Below, one piece after another: positions 4,462 to 7,460 of a stretch of DNA of 7,460 bases; within the stretch, counting starts at the first letter, position 1; every line of letters begins with the position of its first letter. Below the pieces are notes generated by a model. That model did no database searches, was not told where the DNA came from, and worked only from the letters and a program-made list of their open reading frames with translations. The DNA lies in assembly GCA_021160765.1 (NCBI GenBank), contig JAGHBW010000217.1:1-7460 (forward strand), in the 5' to 3' direction. The stretch comes from Thermoplasmata archaeon (lineage in GTDB: Archaea > Thermoplasmatota > Penumbrarchaeia > Penumbrarchaeales > EX4484-36). A program made the position numbers and the translations under genes.

Positions 4462-7460
4462 CTATTCCTCTTCAATATTTTGTCCTATGCGTTTACCAAT
4501 GTATATGGCAATTACGATGATAGCTATACCCAGAAGAAGACCAACTACGTAAAGAACCCAGTTACCTTTTTTCTCTTTCTCTCCAACCTTCTCTCCAGTG
4601 GGCGATGGTCTCTCTGTAACGTTTAGGTTCTGAGAATAGAGAACGCCGTAGTCCTCAAGATAAAGAATCATACTGTATACACCTTCTCGGGTCAGATGAA
4701 CGGTGATGTTTCTTTTGCTTATATTAAAAACAGTGTTGTTATCATATAGTAAGATCCAATAGAATTTCAATGGTCCATTATAGCCACTCCATGATACTGA
4801 GAAGTTCACGGAGGAATTGATGTAGTAGATCTTCAAAAGAGGTTCAACCGCAATATGATATTTGAAATCGGTCCAGTTCTTTAAGATCACCACCGTAATG
4901 TTGTACACTGAGTGGATGTTCTCATTTAAGTAGGCCTCTACAGTGAGCACGTATTTTCCGGCATCCCCGTCTATGGGACATATTGTTAACGTCCCATTTC
5001 TAAGCACTGCCCACCTGTAATTGCTTATGCGAATGGAGAAGTTGCAAGGGTAATCCACGCCGGTAGAAATATTGAAGGATGCGGACTCCCTCTCCATTAA
5101 TGTTATGTTATCTGGTAAAGAGAGAGAGGGTGGGAGTGGAGGTTTCACTGTTATTATCAAGGTAGAGAGAAGATAACTCCCATTCCCATCAGATATGTTC
5201 AACGTGACGTAAAAAACACCAGACAGGTTACATGGGGGTGAAAATGTTAACGTAAGGTTGTGAGAGATCTCCATCCATGCAGTGTTATTGAGTACTTCCA
5301 CAATCAGTTGGTCGCCGTCGGGGTCTGAAAATGGGAGCGAGAAAAGATAGTTTTCCCCTGCCTTGAGTGTGATATTTATTCTTGCGGGTCCCGTGGGTGC
5401 TCTATTCTGCGGAAGAGGCTCCAACGAAGTCAGATCAAGGTTGACTTTCTTTATATTATTGAAGGGTGTAATCTCTTGGAGCGTTCCCCCAGGATTGATA
5501 ATTAACGTGTAATTGGCGGGATAATGCTCCTCCCTCAAAAGTTTTAAACTGAAGTTAAAGATTGAGGGCTGTAGGTTTCGGGGCGCTGATAAGTATGATA
5601 TGACCTCTCGGGCTACAATCTCGCCATCATTGTCGTTTACCAGAGTCACGTTAAATCTTCCACAGTCTGCCGAACCGACATTGTGGAGCGTTATATCAAC
5701 AGAATTGTTCATCGCGTTGACAATAACTTCCTCGTCCCCCCATGCAGGGTCAGGCAATAAAACACTCAACTCATCCGCACCCTCCATTTTCTCTATCTTC
5801 AGAATGTACTCCCTTCTCCCCGGGAGGGTAAAATTAACCACCATTCCTCGTGATGAGAAAGTGAAAATGCGATCCTGCTCTATTGTGTCCATTTCCCCAT
5901 CTCCATCTAGATCCGGCCCACCAGTTAGTCTATATGTTGCACCCTTCTGCAGGTCCCACGGTATTAGACCCGCATTACGATTTCCGTCAAAAAAACCATA
6001 TAAAAGGATCTCACCAGCAGATCTATTCGCGTATTTCACCATGGCTGCGAAATCTCTTCCCAAGCCGGTGTACGTGTATGAGGGAGCAAGAAGCGCACCA
6101 CCCACACTTCCACCGGTATATATGAGGAATGGATTTATAATTCCTACAAAGGCCACTCTGTCTGTGGCAGAGGCTTCAGTGGTCATTAGCGGATAACACT
6201 TTCTGATATAGTTATAGCCCTTTATGCACGCACGATAGACCTCACCTTTTGTCCATAAGATGGGGTTTGGATCAGAGCCAGGAAGACCGTACTTGTTCAG
6301 GATTTTCTGGTATGTTTCTACAGCCCCTTTGGTATAAAGAACCTTGCCAGCCCAGAGGCGGCTTCCTACAGCGGGATCCGATACACCACTTCTTTTCCAT
6401 TCATTAGCCAGCTCTGCTTCAAGCCTGAGGGGCTCTAAATATGTGAGATTTCCGGTGGCTTCGTAAGCCGAGACCAGGAGGTCAACGATGTACCCTTTAT
6501 ATTTCTGAGGCTCCCAATCGTAATTAACCGTCCCCGGGGGATGTGCTGCTTTATACCATGTGGGTGCGTTATGTCCTCCCACTTCTCCATCGGGCCAGCC
6601 TATGTCCGCTGGAATCACTCCATAGGGTTTCCCCTTTTCCGTGGAGAGAGCTGCCTGCACCCAGTTCTCTGCCCATTTGAGAAAGAGAGCTTCAACATCC
6701 TTATTTGAAGAATACCACCACACCCACCTTGCAGGGAGTGTTGCTCTGTAGTTTATCCAGCTGTCCTCTGCTCTTCCATCAATACCAATCTTTGTGGCAG
6801 AGAGATAATTTGACTTAAACTGTAGGAACCCCTTCTCATTAACTCCCATCCAGAGATCTCTCATCAACACAGCGGTCTTCATTGAGAACTCCAGCCAGCG
6901 TGGATTTCCAAAGTCTACGGCTATCATCATCGGGAGAGAGTCTCCTGTCAGCTCTGCCGAATGCTCAGCATCCGCGAAGGCAGCACTGAACCCCCTTTCC
7001 ATGTCCACACCCCCATCCTGCAACATACCCTCCACAAATCTTCTTGCACCTTCCAAGGACTTGTTGTCCGCACCTCTGCTTATGAGGGCGTTGAATCCAA
7101 AAAGACCTATGAACTCAACGTCATCTGTCCATCCGCCACCGAGATAGCCGTTTTCCTTCATCCTGTGATCAACCCACCAGTCTGTTATATCATATAACCA
7201 GCATAACTCCTCATGAAGTATCCTTGCCCACGAGGGCGCATCCTCAAATCCCGCAGTATAGTTCCTCAGATACCACCGATCTCTTTCCCCCGTGGTTGAA
7301 ATAACTTCCAAATTATTCTCCCATGTGGGCGGGGAATAATAATCAGTGTCTAGGTAGAACCTGATGTAAACGTTGTTTGGATCCATATCTCTTAAAGAAT
7401 TCATAATATCTTTGGCGGTTCCAGATGCCGATGTCCAGCGATGAGGGTCCAGACTGAATA
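4462..7460 (-). CDS. Large surface protein: helical-toroid enzyme-like domain, CARDB/Ig-like stalk, membrane anchor (5' partial)
   Basis: The frame stays open through the right edge of the window. The 18 codons before the ATG at 7404 read as normal protein (FSLDPHRWTSAS...), so that ATG is probably internal and the N-terminus is missing. Residues are numbered from it. Residues 55-400 resemble an (alpha/alpha) toroid as in glycoside hydrolases and polysaccharide lyases, with GGGWTDDVE (89-97), DAEHSAELTGDSLP (145-158), FGNPRWLEF (165-173) and GGHNAPTWY (276-284). Clustered Asp, Glu, His and Trp could form an active site. I recall similar uncharacterised bacterial proteins but know no assigned activity. 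An EF-hand-like loop (DLDGDGEMDTIE, 498-509) follows, then a CARDB-like domain (about 556-660), a cadherin/Ig-like domain with SDPDGD (668-753), a second (754-841) and a PKD/Ig-like third (846-930). A Pro/Lys linker precedes a C-terminal span (948-969) with a short KRIGQNIEEE tail. It should be displayed outside the cell. Carbohydrate or glycoprotein processing is likely but unproven. Confidence 0.8.
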   Translation of the reverse strand, partial: FSLDPHRWTSASGTAKDIMNSLRDMDPNNVYIRFYLDTDYYSPPTWENNLEVISTTGERDRWYLRNYTAGFEDAPSWARILHEELCWLYDITDWWVDHRMKENGYLGGGWTDDVEFIGLFGFNALISRGADNKSLEGARRFVEGMLQDGGVDMERGFSAAFADAEHSAELTGDSLPMMIAVDFGNPRWLEFSMKTAVLMRDLWMGVNEKGFLQFKSNYLSATKIGIDGRAEDSWINYRATLPARWVWWYSSNKDVEALFLKWAENWVQAALSTEKGKPYGVIPADIGWPDGEVGGHNAPTWYKAAHPPGTVNYDWEPQKYKGYIVDLLVSAYEATGNLTYLEPLRLEAELANEWKRSGVSDPAVGSRLWAGKVLYTKGAVETYQKILNKYGLPGSDPNPILWTKGEVYRACIKGYNYIRKCYPLMTTEASATDRVAFVGIINPFLIYTGGSVGGALLAPSYTYTGLGRDFAAMVKYANRSAGEILLYGFFDGNRNAGLIPWDLQKGATYRLTGGPDLDGDGEMDTIEQDRIFTFSSRGMVVNFTLPGRREYILKIEKMEGADELSVLLPDPAWGDEEVIVNAMNNSVDITLHNVGSADCGRFNVTLVNDNDGEIVAREVISYLSAPRNLQPSIFNFSLKLLREEHYPANYTLIINPGGTLQEITPFNNIKKVNLDLTSLEPLPQNRAPTGPARINITLKAGENYLFSLPFSDPDGDQLIVEVLNNTAWMEISHNLTLTFSPPCNLSGVFYVTLNISDGNGSYLLSTLIITVKPPLPPSLSLPDNITLMERESASFNISTGVDYPCNFSIRISNYRWAVLRNGTLTICPIDGDAGKYVLTVEAYLNENIHSVYNITVVILKNWTDFKYHIAVEPLLKIYYINSSVNFSVSWSGYNGPLKFYWILLYDNNTVFNISKRNITVHLTREGVYSMILYLEDYGVLYSQNLNVTERPSPTGEKVGEKEKKGNWVLYVVGLLLGIAIIVIAIYIGKRIGQNIEEE

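Noticed and set aside
5600..6196. A 198-codon open frame on the plus strand opposite the large surface gene.
   Set aside because: It lies wholly within a well-supported gene on the other strand, and its protein is low-complexity Ser/Pro/Thr text with no recognisable motif.

Overview
The window most likely comes from an archaeon, probably a euryarchaeon close to Thermoplasmatota. The support is indirect: strong GGAGG-type ribosome sites, a plausible BRE/TATA promoter, a Cdc48/Msp1-class AAA motor built into a polytopic membrane protein, and surface proteins rich in N-glycosylation sequons with CARDB-like, Ig-like and DxDxDG calcium-loop modules. No rRNA, tRNA or ribosomal protein is present to settle the lineage. 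I see no mobile element, CRISPR array or origin, and no gene-free stretch longer than about 300 bases.

Plus strand, 1-3463. The C-terminal end of a probable membrane-anchored surface protein (1-192) is followed 11 bases later by a 988-residue protein. That protein has a signal peptide, two tandemly duplicated extracytoplasmic beta-sandwich domains, a third carboxypeptidase-regulatory-like domain, about 11 membrane spans and a C-terminal cytoplasmic AAA+ ATPase domain. A 98-codon three-span membrane protein overlaps its stop codon and is probably translated with it. The three look like one operon devoted to the cell envelope.

Minus strand, 7460-3466. A very large extracellular protein enters from the right edge, with its start outside the window. 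It has an alpha-helical toroid resembling glycoside hydrolases and polysaccharide lyases, an EF-hand-like loop, a CARDB-like domain, two or three Ig-like domains and a C-terminal membrane anchor. After a 159-base gap with a candidate promoter and a strong inverted repeat comes a DUF2797-family protein with putative zinc ligands and a GIY-YIG-like motif. Its stop lies 2 bases from the convergent stop of the plus-strand operon.

The most interesting object is the AAA protein. It links an outward-facing, probably glycosylated sensor or binding region to an inward-facing unfoldase-type motor with no protease attached, and it has a small membrane partner. By analogy with Msp1/Cdc48 it may extract, assemble or quality-control membrane or surface proteins, but this is inference. 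The second point of interest is the structured leader upstream of the DUF2797 gene.
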